NCBI GenBank assembly: GCA_027924585.1
Contig: BSBM01001448.1
Location: 62,001-126,000 of the forward strand
Origin: Larix kaempferi
Lineage: Eukaryota; Streptophyta; Pinopsida; Pinales; Pinaceae
Length of the DNA stretch: 64,000 bases
Direction: 5' to 3'
Positions 22,871 through 33,420 of the stretch are shown piece after piece; positions within the stretch are counted from its first letter, which is position 1; each line of letters starts with the position of its first letter. The notes under the pieces are model-generated. The model saw only the letters and a list, made by a program, of their open reading frames with translations, did not search any database and was not told the origin of the DNA. A program made the translations under genes and the position numbers.

Positions 22871-24156
22871 AATAATGAAGAAGGTCCTGAGTCTTCCTCC
22901 CATGGGCTCGTTAAAATTTTTACATGGTTGGATCTATTGAGTTTTCATTCTTTCTTGGACTCATTAAAACAACAAGAAGGGTATTCTTTTATCTAAAAAG
23001 AATAAGGAACGGGAAAGACATATCATATCTTCATTGTCAAAGGCAGTTTCAGTCAAGTTCCATTCTTGAACACAACACCTACTTGAGTCTATCTTGTCGG
23101 TTGGGTTTAGTTTTTGACCTCAAGGTGAACCTTTTCTCCGAGTTATTTACTCCCCTGGTTGGTTATTCTTCCAACCATATGGAGGGTCTCCTAATGTCTC
23201 TTACATTTCAGACTTATGATTTACCCCATTATGTCAGAAACTGCCTGAGTCAGTTTGTGTCGTGCTCAATGTTGAAGGATCTACCCTGTGTCGGCCATTC
23301 TGTAGTTTATCTTGACCTCATGTGTCGGCCTTCCTAGTGTCATTCTTGTTACATATTATTCCATATCAGCTCCTACCAGTTGAGTGTTCCTCGAGTTGGA
23401 TAATGGAGGATGCCTTAAAGGATCCCTTCCAACGGACTTCTTCCCATCGACATCAACTCATTATTCTGGGATTGAAGTTTAGATTTTCGGTTAGTACCTT
23501 GGAGATTGTAGTCACCAGTGGCAATTTTCCTCGCTGTTGAATGATGAGAATACATCAATGTCTCTTCTTCGACAGGATTCCCAAGTGTTCGACTCCAAGT
23601 CCATCTATTCACATTTGGCGAATCATACTTGGTACCTTGGACCCCATCATCATTATCGGTGGAAGTCCTCGCGTTTGTTAACGGTATACATCAATAACCG
23701 GTAATCCAACGATACCCCCCATGTTCGACTATCAGCTCATCTATTCACATGGTTAGGGTTTGTACCTAGGGTTGTTTTGGGATGAAGACCTTGGGATTTT
23801 TGGATGACATTACCTCATTTTGTTATCACCCAAGTTGCGCAAGACTGAGCCCCACTTATATTTGGCTCTCCATGAGACATAGATCCAGTTTGTTGTTATG
23901 GCTATGATCTCTCAGTTTGACATGGATCCACGCTTGTATTCCAAGTGGCCATGCTTTTATATACATCTCCTTGTTATGTATCGGAGATCATGTTGTATCA
24001 CACTGCACATCTATATGATGTCAACAATGTAATTGCTCGCTGACCTTGATCTGTGTTGCAGGATTCTTGTGACTTGTTGACTGTGGTTCTTTGCTCCTCC
24101 TCTGGCTTTGGATTATAATGTATTTCGGCCATCGTTTCCCTCTGACCTCACACATT
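22871..24156. other. Tat-1 3' non-coding tail
   Basis: About 1.3 kb with no supported gene. The frames at 22924-23337 and 23322-23540 have no recognisable motif and no homologue in the window. It ends at the polypurine tract AGGGGGCATC (24157-24166). Confidence 0.6.
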
Positions 24157-24166
24157 AGGGGGCATC
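24157..24166 (+). other. Tat-1 polypurine tract
   Basis: AGGGGGCATC directly before the 3' LTR. Confidence 0.75.
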
Positions 24167-25208
24167 TGTTATAGGTCAAACTTGCACCTCTCCGTCCGTG
24201 ATCACCCTGAGCTGCTGATCACACAAAAGGACAACTTGGATGGAGGAGCATGTTGACCTTGGATGATACTTTAACTGACTCCATTTCCTGACATTACTGG
24301 AAAATCCCAAAACATATCATTTTGAGATATGAGCGCTACTATACTCAAAGAGACTAGCGCCCATATGCTACTCCAGTGTATCATAGTAGCGCCCATATCC
24401 AAGTATACGCTACTCCTTCTCAGCATAGTAGCGCTCATCATTTAAAATTGAATGAGCGCTAGTTGTTAAGCACTAAAGTAGAGCCCTATACGCTACTCCA
24501 TTGAACAAGAGTTGCTTACATCTTAAAAGATGATTAAAAAATAAATTAATTCCTCGAGGAGGATTAGTTGATGGTAGTTTCCTAACTCCCCCGACTTCCT
24601 ACAGAACTACATATCGACCTAAACTACTTCTTTAATCCTATAAATACAAAGAAGGTTAAAGGAGAAGGGTTAGCTAGAGAACCTAGATGATGAGATGAAT
24701 TAATGGAGAAACTTTAAGACATTGGAGGAGTTGATGCTGAAGACATCCAAGCCAGAGAAGAGCAAGAGCCCAGAATCAAGTTGCAGGAGCCTATTTCATG
24801 ATCAGGTATTCTCGTACATCATTATACTTTTGACAAATAAAGGTTGAAGTGTCTTTCTTGTTCCAATTTAAATGTGTTATGAAATGGCATCTTAATTTGG
24901 ATTTGTTTTGGTTAATGCTGAATGTTAAACATTGTTTTTTGTTTCTTTCAGGCTTTATATATTGCCCAAAATGTTTTGAGAAAGGTATTGTTATTGCAGG
25001 TTTACTGAAGGGAAGGTGGATTTGGAAGTTGAACACGAGATCAAGTCAAGGCTAGGATCAAACTTCGATTGAAAGGTGTGTTCCCAAGATCTACAACTTA
25101 TTTCTTTTTTGTAAATGTCTCTGTAATAGCATCAATACACTTACTTGTCACCCCAACCAAGTTGATAGCACTAGTTTCCTTGCTATAGGGTAGATTTTCC
25201 TGCCAACA
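24167..25208 (+). repeat. Tat-1 3' LTR
   Basis: 1042 bp, TGTTATAGG ... CCAACA, followed by ATGGG and resumed GypX-1 integrase codons. It pairs with 2826-3865. The 24791-25055 frames inside it are LTR shadows. Confidence 0.95.
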
Positions 25209-25578
25209 ATGGGCTATTAATTTTGTGGGACCTATTAACCCACCATGAAAGAGAACTATTTCAAGATACATTATTACAGCTACAGCCTATCTAACTAGAT
25301 GGGAAAAGGAAAAACCAGTAAAGGACTGTAGCGCAGTTACTGCCACATAGTTCATTTTTGAAAACATCATCACAAGGTTTGGATATCCAAAGATCCTTAT
25401 GAGTGACTAGGGAACTCACTTCTTAAATAGAACTATTGCAGCCCTGACCAAAGAATTTTAGATTTACCATCAGAAGAGCACACCATATCATCCACAAGCC
25501 AATGGAACTGTTGAAGCTTTTGAAAAGGTATTGGAAAATGAACTGAATAATGTATGCAACATAAACATCGATGATTGG

Positions 25579-27604
25579 TTTAATGTCCCTTGATGGGAAT
25601 TTTATTAAAATGACAAATTTTCACTTTTTTCCCTAGTTAGACCTTTGACTAGTTTTGAGCTCTAGGTCCCCAAATTGCTCCAATTGCTCCCAAATATTCT
25701 GAGAAGGTATATGGATGATTTTTTAACATAAATATGTGTTTCATGGATTCTTTTGGAACTTTAAAATACTTCTGCAAATCCTTTTTCAATTCTGGCCAAT
25801 GTAGGGAACTTTACTAGTAATTTCCCTTTGACTAGTATTGGTCTCTAGGTCTCAAATTGACTCCAAATGCCTTCAAATATTCAAAAAAGGTGTATGAATG
25901 ATATTAGGACTTGAATATGATGTTAAGTTATGATATATGGCCAGCAAAATACCTCTTCAAACTCTCTTAAGATTCTAGACCAAGTATGCAATTTTACTAG
26001 TAATTTGGGGTTCAAATCCCCCTAGGGTAAGTACTGAAAATGGCTTCCCAAATGCCTCCAAATCCACTCAAATTTATGAAATGATGTAGGTAATATATTA
26101 ATAATTTTATTAAGGTCTCATGTGAACCATTAATTGAATATTATATATGTTCCAACCCTCTCCCATTCAGCTGCAAAAATCACCAATTCGACCCTTAGGG
26201 AAATGGCACTATTTCTTCTCCCAAAGCAATTAAACTGAGTAAAAATAATTCAAATGCTCAAGTACAGTACATGAAAATTTTAAAATACATCCATGGAATT
26301 TTATTAATCATAAATGTACCAGAGAAGCATCCATTCATTCGAAATAATCTGCATTATCATTCTATACATCAATGTAGTGGGGAAATGGCACTGTTCTTTC
26401 ATTAAAAATGAGATTTATACATTTCTACTTAGAATTTCGACCTGAAAATTTTTGGAGATGAATAAAAGAGTATTTAATTCATATTAAAAAATAAATGGGT
26501 CATTATAATCTCCCCCAAAGAGTACAATAGCTCACAAAAAATGCCCTCCCTCAAGGATCAAGAATATGCCATCAAAACTGGAAATGGTTGAAGGAGTGAG
26601 CTGCAATAGAAGATACCATGAGATGCCCTATAGATTACACCTAAAAATAAAGACTCCATTAAATATCCAAATTAAAGGTCTGAATATCCTTTCCAATTAC
26701 CAACTTGGATGGGAATCTTTCACCCTCGAAATTGGCTAAGGCAAGAAACTAGTCATCCACTAGCTCTCCCTCTTCACAAATGCAATTGCAAATTCTACAA
26801 ATGATCAAAATATGGTTTCATTATTTGTTATTGAAATTTATAAAGTTATGATGTCCTCCATGGGTTGAATTCCTTCCAAGAGACTCATGCCATCTCAAGT
26901 TGGGAAGATATTCCAAAGAACACCACTTGTACAACAATTCATAGTCTCCCACTTCCACCAAATCACATGTGGAAGCATATTAGATTCCCTAACAACCTTG
27001 AGCACCCTATTGGAGTATAATTTTATCCATGAAATGTCATATATGTCATATGTTAGCCTTTAGGTCTGATTGGTGTCATAGGTGTCATAGCATCCTCATC
27101 ATTGTTATCATAGAGCTAGGGAATCTAGTCCAAGTGTCTCACTAGCTCCAAATTGCCTCTTCCTCTTCCATGGGAGTTACTCTTCCTCTATATTTAGACC
27201 TTGGATAAGTCATGCCATGAATAATTCCTTTTGGAATCCCCCAAGTATGTTACCATTCAACTTGAATTCGAATTGGTGAGAGAATGATGCCAAGTGTAGT
27301 GGGGAAATCTAGCCATATGTGGGTCCCACTTCCTCCATGTGTCTTCATGATCAAATGCCACTTTGATTTTCACTTGTATATATTTATTTAGCTCCTTTAT
27401 TAAATATTTATTCCATTATAATGTTCAAACGTCATTTATTATCCCCATTATTCCAAATCCCAAAGCTTCCACCCCAAACCTAGGAAACTAGTAATTTTCC
27501 TCCTTGGCAATTATTTGACCTTTAGCATCAATTTGACAAACTCTAATGGATAGGGCCAATGTGATTAGGCCATTGTGACCCAATGCCAAATTTGGGACAT
27601 GACA
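25579..27604. mobile_element. InsX, LTR-like insertion with ATTGG target repeat
   Basis: A 2,026-bp block splits the GypX-1 integrase codons DDW|DL and is flanked by ATTGG (25574-25578 and 27605-27609). Its ends are near-inverted: TTTAATGTCCC at the left, GGGACATGACA at the right. I see no protein. The first ~550 bp hold three degenerate ~180-bp repeats sharing CTTTGACTAGT and TTTTACTAGTAATTT. The size, 5-bp duplication and TG..CA-like ends fit a solo LTR of an unidentified family, probably minus-oriented, but a non-autonomous element is possible. Confidence 0.65.
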
Positions 27605-28119
27605 ATTGGGATCTGTGAATACCAGCTGTGTTATGGGCATACAAGACAACTTGAAAGAAGTTGACAGGCCATACACCTTTCAGGTTAACATATGGATAGG
27701 AAGTTGTGATTCCAATGGAATACATAGTACCAAGTCCGAGAATTGCATCTTTCATAGACATGACAGATGATGAAACCATGGAAGAAAGGCTACTACACTT
27801 GGTTGGGTTGGAGGAAGATCAATTCATTGCAGGATTTCACCAACAAGTGCAGAAAGACAGAGAAAAATCATGGCATGATCGCCACATCAAGTACAAATCT
27901 TTTTAGGTAGGAGATCTTGTCGTCATATATGATAGTAAATTCATGAAATTTCCTGGAAAATTTAAGATGCGTTGGCTAGGACCATATGTTGTCAAGCATG
28001 TTACTAATGGTGGTGCAATTCATCTAGCCACATTGAGGGGAGAAAACCTACCAGGTCTTGTTAATGGAAGTAGACTAAAACCCTACAGGGATAGTCCTAC
28101 TTCTCTAGACCCTCAATGA

Positions 28120-28763
28120 TTAGAAGCAAAGAAAATTCTAAGTGTCAAGTGCAGTTAAAATTGGACACTAAGAATGCGAGAATAAGAGATGAAATGGAAG
28201 TTGTGTTGCGAAGCATGCCAAGGAAGCTGAAATGTGAAGTATTAGAACACTTGTGCTGCAAAGTTAAGAAAAAGAAAAGGAAATGTGCAGTAAACCTCGC
28301 AATTCACAAATGTCAGCCACCAGAAAGGGTTTGTACTACAAAGGCAGATGTATGAAAAAAGAACAATGCGCAGTGCACTACGTATACCACATAACGTCTA
28401 GCACAGTTTGAAGGACAAGATAACATTTAACAATGTCAGTCGGTAATTTAGAGGTTATCCAGAATGTCAGTCGATTAGCTGTTATCCAGTACATCGGCAC
28501 CAACAAATCTCCACATTTAAAGAAAATATTGTCCATTCGGGCATAATCAATGATAGAAAGGACCGAGATCTCATCGAAATCTGGTCCAACGGACACAACA
28601 TTTAATGCCTAACTTAGCCGTTAATGGGAGTGTCTTAGGTCAAGCAACGCCTATAAATCAAATTAGCCAAGCATTTACCGGCTTTACCGTGATTTTAGAA
28701 TTTTACTGTTTGTAAACTCCAAGTTTTACCAGCAAGAATACGTCGAGAGATTTCTGCATGTGA
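28120..28763 (+). promoter_or_regulatory. GypX-1 pol-ORF3 spacer with TATA-like box
   Basis: 644 bp between the pol stop and the ORF3 ATG. CGCCTATAAATC puts TATAAAT at 28652-28658, 106 bp before the ORF3 start. GypX-2 and GypX-3 have a TATA-like word at the same relative place. The short frames here (28116-28355) are unsupported. I infer an internal promoter for ORF3. Confidence 0.55.
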
Positions 28764-29308
28764 ATGTCTGAGCAATTCACACTTGAATAGCTTGTGAAAG
28801 GTTTCAAACAATCTGACCTGGAGGGATTGATGAAAAAACCTAGCAAGAAGGCTATCCCAGAAAAAGGTGCACCGTCCAAAAGCTCACCAAGACACACAAC
28901 TGAGATGAAGAATAAAGATAACCAGTCAGCCCGAGAATAGGAGAAGCCGAAGACAACGAATTTTTCGAAGGCATCACCACCAGAACCACCCCGTGACTAG
29001 CCAATTCATCTCACGCATGAACATATCCCGCCAAGAAGAGCGGATGCACCACCCCTTAAGCTTACGAAGAATGCACAATATGCAATCCCATCGCTGTCGA
29101 TTTCCAAGCATGTACGCACCAAAGGAAATCTATTGGGAAAGATCCTAGAATGCAAGTTTAAGGACTGTGATTTGTTAGAAGAGAAGGATCCCAAGACACC
29201 AAGGTACCCACAATTTCAGCCCAACCAGTATTTGCGTTTCCGAATTGACGAGAAGATGGGAAACGAAGAGTTGCATGTGCAGGATTGGCTCAAGCCGATA
29301 GTGCCATC

Positions 29309-29985
29309 TGTGAGATTTTCAATTGCTAGGAACTAGATTCATAAGACAATTTCACATGGAATATTTTATACAATGAGAGAAGAAGAATAGGGAGAATAAA
29401 TTGTGGAAATCACTTTGTATATTATTCATTGATATTATAACAATATATAATACATTCTCCATGGAGAAAATTGAATTCATTTTAGGCAATATGGAAAGAG
29501 AAAAAAGAAAAGGCTTAGAAAAGACAAAAAAAAACCTAGGTGGCAAAAGCAGTTTCCAAAACTGTCCTAGAGGCTCACGAATTTAGTGAGTATTGTATGG
29601 AAGCTCATGAGTGAGGTACATATGATGTATTTATGGCTTTATAAGGTTATATATGATGTGGAGATCAAATTGGTCAAGTGGCAAAAGATTCCAAGTCAAG
29701 TAGCTTTATCTTTTCCACTAGAAAGTAGAAAAAATAGGACAAGGCAAACTAAATAAGGATAGTGTATTTCTAATTAAAAAATGGAATAAAATCAGACAGA
29801 ATCCAAAGAAATTTTATCCATAATCTATCCAAATTCATTTTTGTGAATGAGAATAGAATGTGGTCCACTAAAAGACAAAACTAGCCTATTCTACCTAGTC
29901 AAAACTCAGGAAATTAATCATAAATGATTAATTAATTTTATCCTAAGTCTAGAATGACATAGTGGGTTTTTTAAATGTTCCAACA
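29309..29985 (-). repeat. CopIII-1 3' LTR
   Basis: 677 bp; minus strand TGTTGGAACATTT ... AAAATCTCACA. It pairs with 32744-33420 with many small differences. Confidence 0.93.
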
Positions 29986-29996
29986 CACCCCCCTTA

Positions 29997-31673
29997 AGCC
30001 CGAATTTATGTGATGGGAATCAGAAAAATATCAGAAATATAGGGCCCAAGCAACAAGGCTTATGGTCACCCCAATACAAAAATAACTAGTCCATGTAAAC
30101 CAAGGAAACAGGGAAAACCTCATGGGAACAAAACCCTCCCTAAAAAATGGACATGCTTGATGTCTTCATACTATCATGTTGCTCATTTGAATGAGCTTAA
30201 TGAGATGAATGAGCTGAATGGGCTGCTTCTGAGTAACATACTTGATGAAGAGTTTGTGGATGTCACGATCATGCATCAAAGTTGTGTAGGCAAGAACCAA
30301 GTGTAGAGGCTTTATGAAGCTCATCTTCTGATGATGGAGGATCATCAAATGAAATTTTCTTGCTGTTGTAACATATATAATCAGATCTGAAAACATAATC
30401 AATGATGGAAAGAATATGTATGCATACTCCTTCCCAAGGAGAACCAATGAACTCAACATGATCAATTTCATCTATAGCTATAATGTGGTGCACTAGTTCT
30501 TGTACTTTCTTCTCAACCTGATGTAGAACCTTTTTGATATTTAGAATGAGATCATGTAGCTATGCAATATCAGAATGTGAGTCATATGGAGAAGAAACCA
30601 ATAAATATGACGGTAGTCTCCATGATCAAACAGAATTTTAGCAGGAAAAGTGTGAGAAACTAGATCACCCTGACAGTTGAGCAAGCCTAGAGAGTGTGAG
30701 GACTTGAATTTTGAACCATGAGTGATGGGGTCAGGTCCATATGTGTGGAATATCGGTCCAAATAATGCCAAAAAACATGGTTGTCCAACCAATGAAAGAT
30801 ATGTTGAATATTGTAACTTCTAAGAATATTATATTTATACATTATTTATTCCGGAGATGTTCCATCCCTCCGAGGTGATTTTATTATGTATCCGGAGATG
30901 TTTATTCCTCCGAGAAGTTGTGGTAACTAGGGTTATTAGACCCACCATGTGGGGGTCAGCCCAGTCAGTTATAATAGGGTATTTAACCTAATGGTTAAAT
31001 ACGAGCCTACATGTACTTGTGTAAAATATATGTCTGAGTAGTGTATAAATAGAGGAGGTGTGTTCCTCATTTGATACACTCACTCACTCACTTAAGAGAG
31101 GCGCACTTGTGGAGGAGAGGTTTGCTATGGTGGAGGAGGAGATCATGTATTTGGTTTGCATCTTTGTATATTGCTGGTCATCTATATTGAGGAAGTTTTA
31201 CTGGGTTTTCTACCCCATGAGGGTTTCCCAGGATAAATCTGTGTCTCTTGTGTTTATGCTATGCTTGTTGTTTCTTCAGTGATCTTTTATATGCTATTAT
31301 TGTGAAATGGAATGTAATGCTGCTATTTTCTGTCTTAGCATATTGAATTTTAACAAGATATGCAATACAAAAGTGCAACAAAGGCAAGTGACACAGTGTA
31401 GGAAAACATAGAATTGTGTAGTTTCTTAACTGGAGAACTCGGGGGTTGTGGTGTCTTTTGTGCATCCAATGGTTGGGAAAATGGCATGGGATATGTAATG
31501 ACCTGCATATCATATTGTAAATCATATTGTAAATCATAATCTAAAATATTTGAATGGTGGTGGAAATACCTTTGAAAAGACAAGTCAAAAGCTAGTAAAA
31601 AATGACTAGTTTTGAGAGTAGACTTGGATGAATTGGCTGAAGATTGTTCCAAGGAAGAGGTGAAGGTTTCTGA
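29997..31673. other. CopIII-1 internal region without pol
   Basis: Apart from the solo LTR (30802-31355) I see only short minus-strand frames, such as 30493-30269 and 30471-30166, with no Copia pol motif. This is where protease to RNase H should be, so a large deletion is inferred. Confidence 0.6.
30802..31355 (+). mobile_element. CopII-type solo LTR
   Basis: 554 bp, TGTTGAATATTGTAAC ... TTTTAACA, flanked by AGATA (30797-30801 and 31356-31360). It aligns along its start and TATA region (TATAAATAGAGGAGG near 31043) with the CopII-1 LTRs and has no internal domain. It arose by recombination between the two LTRs of an older insertion. Confidence 0.9.
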
Positions 31674-32663
31674 TTATGATATATCAGAATGTGAATCAAT
31701 ATCAGAGACATCAGAATTATATTTCACTCTATCACTCAAATAATAAACATTATTACCTTTGGGAGAGGCTTGGAGACAAAGTTCTTGTTCTACAACAAGC
31801 TTGCCTTGTTCTTTCTTTGCAAAGTAAGGAACATATATGTTATGTTCTTCTAGCATTTTGGCCATGATGTCCAATTTCTTCTTGAAGAAATATTTCTTAG
31901 GATGAGTGCCTTTGCAGCAATAAGAACACTTGGGCTTCTCCTTCTTCATCTTCTTGAATTTGGAATCTTCATCAGAATCCTCTTCATCCGACAATATCTT
32001 TTATTTGGATTTGTTTCTCTTGAAACTCTTTGCTCCATGAGAAACAAGTGAAAAATCTTTGGGGGGTGATTTATCCCTCATTTGGACCAGCTTGTCCTTC
32101 TCCTGAGTGAGCGAATCAATGAATGCATCTAAGGTTGGCATCTTCCACTTGGGAACTACAGGTCTTGTAGAATGAAAATAAGACACAAATACTGAGTATT
32201 CTGAACTCAGTTTTGATAGAATGGTGAGGATTAATTGGTCATCCTTATTCTCTATGCCACATTGCTTGAGTTGAAGTACTAGGTTCTTGAATTTTGAGAT
32301 GAAATCCTCCATAGAATCGAAATTACTTGGACTAAGAGAGATAATCTCAATCTCCAACAAATGACCTCTGAGCTCGTCCTGTTTTCCAAAGAGAGATTCT
32401 AGCTTTGTCCACACTTCATTTGGAGTGGATAGAGAATCAATATGGAATAGAAGTTCTGGAGATACAGAGAGACAAAGTAACCCATAAGATTAATTAATCC
32501 TATTAAACCATCTGGATTTTAATGCAACGACTCCTGGCTCAGTTTCAAGCCCCATAGTGACTCTATACAATCCTTTGCTATGAAGCTGGATGATCATATG
32601 CGCCTTCCAGTCAAAGAAATTGAAGGGAGTGAGAGTCACATATTTGGCTTGATTTTGCTCCAT
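31674..32663 (-). pseudogene. gag: CopIII-1 gag
   Basis: Minus-strand gag from ATG 32663. The Copia gag motifs include FNFFDWKAHMI, VWTKLESLFGKQDELRG, SMEDFISKFKNL and LSSEYSVFVS, followed by an acidic SDEEDSDEDS stretch. The zinc knuckle reads CSYCCKGTHPKKYF, its last Cys changed to Phe. It is broken by a stop in RIN*SYG and one in NKSK*KIL. The homologue in CopIII-2 (57365-58166) is about 85-90 percent alike by eye. Gag forms the particle that carries element RNA. Confidence 0.9.
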
Positions 32664-32743
32664 ACTGATGCGCTCCTGGTGATGGAAATACCTGCAAAAA
32701 AAAATCTTGGAAATTGCTTTGAATCAAGCTAGCTCTGATACCA

Positions 32744-33420
32744 TGTGATATTTTCAATTGCTAAGAACTAGATTCATAAGACAATTTCACATGGAATATT
32801 TTAGACAATGAGAGAAGAAGAATAAAGGGAATAAATTGTGAAAATTACTCTGTATCTTATTCATTTATATGATAACAATATATAATACATCCTCCATGGA
32901 TAAAATCGAATTCCTTTGGGGCAATATGGAAAGAGCAAAAAGAAAAGGCTTAGAAAAGACAAAAAACCCCCTAGGTGGAAAAAGCAGTTTCCAAAACTGT
33001 CCTAGAGGCTCACGATTTTAGTAAGTATGGTATGGAAGCTCATGAGTGAGGTAAATAGGATGTATTGATGGCTTTAGAATGTTATATATGATGTGGAGAT
33101 CGAATTGGTCAAGTGGCAAAAGATTCCAAGTCAACTAGCTTTATCTTTCCCACTAGAAAGTAGAAAAAACATGACAAAGCTAACTAAATCAGGATAGTGT
33201 CTTTCTAATTCAGAAATGGAATAAAATCAGACATAATCCAAGGAAATATTATCTAGAATCTATCCAAATTCATTTTTGTGAATGAGGATAGCATGTGGTC
33301 CACTAAAAGACAAAACTGGCCTATTCTACCTAGTCAAAACTCAGGAAATTAATTATAATTAATTAATTAATTTTATCATAAGTCTAGAATAACATAGTGG
33401 GTTTTTTAAATGTTCCAACA
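32744..33420 (-). repeat. CopIII-1 5' LTR
   Basis: 677 bp, next to the primer site 32732-32743 (minus-strand TGGTATCAGAGC). It ends at plus-strand TGTTCCAACA and is followed by CCATC. Confidence 0.94.

Larger units (their letters stand above)
2826..25208 (+). mobile_element. Tat-1, complete Tat-type Ty3/gypsy element
   Basis: The element spans 22,383 bp, or 15,058 bp without the nested CopI-2 and its repeat. Both ends carry the 5-bp duplication ATGGG (2821-2825 and 25209-25213), which sits inside GypX-1 integrase codons. Order: LTR, primer site, about 2-kb leader, gag, protease, RT, pol RNase H, [CopI-2], integrase, second (archaeal-type) RNase H, antisense gene on the minus strand, 97-bp repeats, non-coding tail, polypurine tract, LTR. 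The second RNase H and antisense ORF mark the Tat lineage. The LTRs differ at roughly 3-4 percent of compared positions by eye. Confidence 0.93.
2744..28119 (+). pseudogene. pol: GypX-1 integrase, interrupted
   Basis: Coding pieces are 2744-2825, 25214-25578 and 27610-28119. They give CQRIGKLSRRDEIPL, then WAINFVGPINPP (first catalytic Asp aligned as Asn), SD*GTHFL (second Asp kept), [10 protein letters not shown] (catalytic Glu kept), and the C-terminal FQVGD/FPGKFK/RWLGPYV module ending SLDPQ and a stop. Premature stops include CCA-TGA-AAG, GAC-TAG-GGA and TTT-TAG-ATT; most fit C-to-T change at CGA or CAG. Integrase joins cDNA ends to chromosomal DNA. Tat-1 splits the codon run after TGGG, and InsX splits it after DDW. 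Confidence 0.85.
29309..33420 (-). mobile_element. CopIII-1, deleted Copia element inside GypX-1 ORF3
   Basis: 4,112 bp on the minus strand, flanked by CCATC (29304-29308 and 33421-33425). Two 677-bp LTRs, a tRNA-Met primer site (32732-32743) and a polypurine tract (minus-strand TAAGGGGGGTG, 29986-29996) frame it. Without the nested solo LTR it is about 3.55 kb. It keeps gag but no recognisable protease, integrase, RT or RNase H, so it is a non-autonomous deletion form. Confidence 0.93.

Noticed and set aside
22924-23540. Two frames of 137 and 72 codons in the Tat-1 tail
   Set aside because: No recognisable motif, no homologue in the window, and sequence between repeats and polypurine tract; treated as chance.
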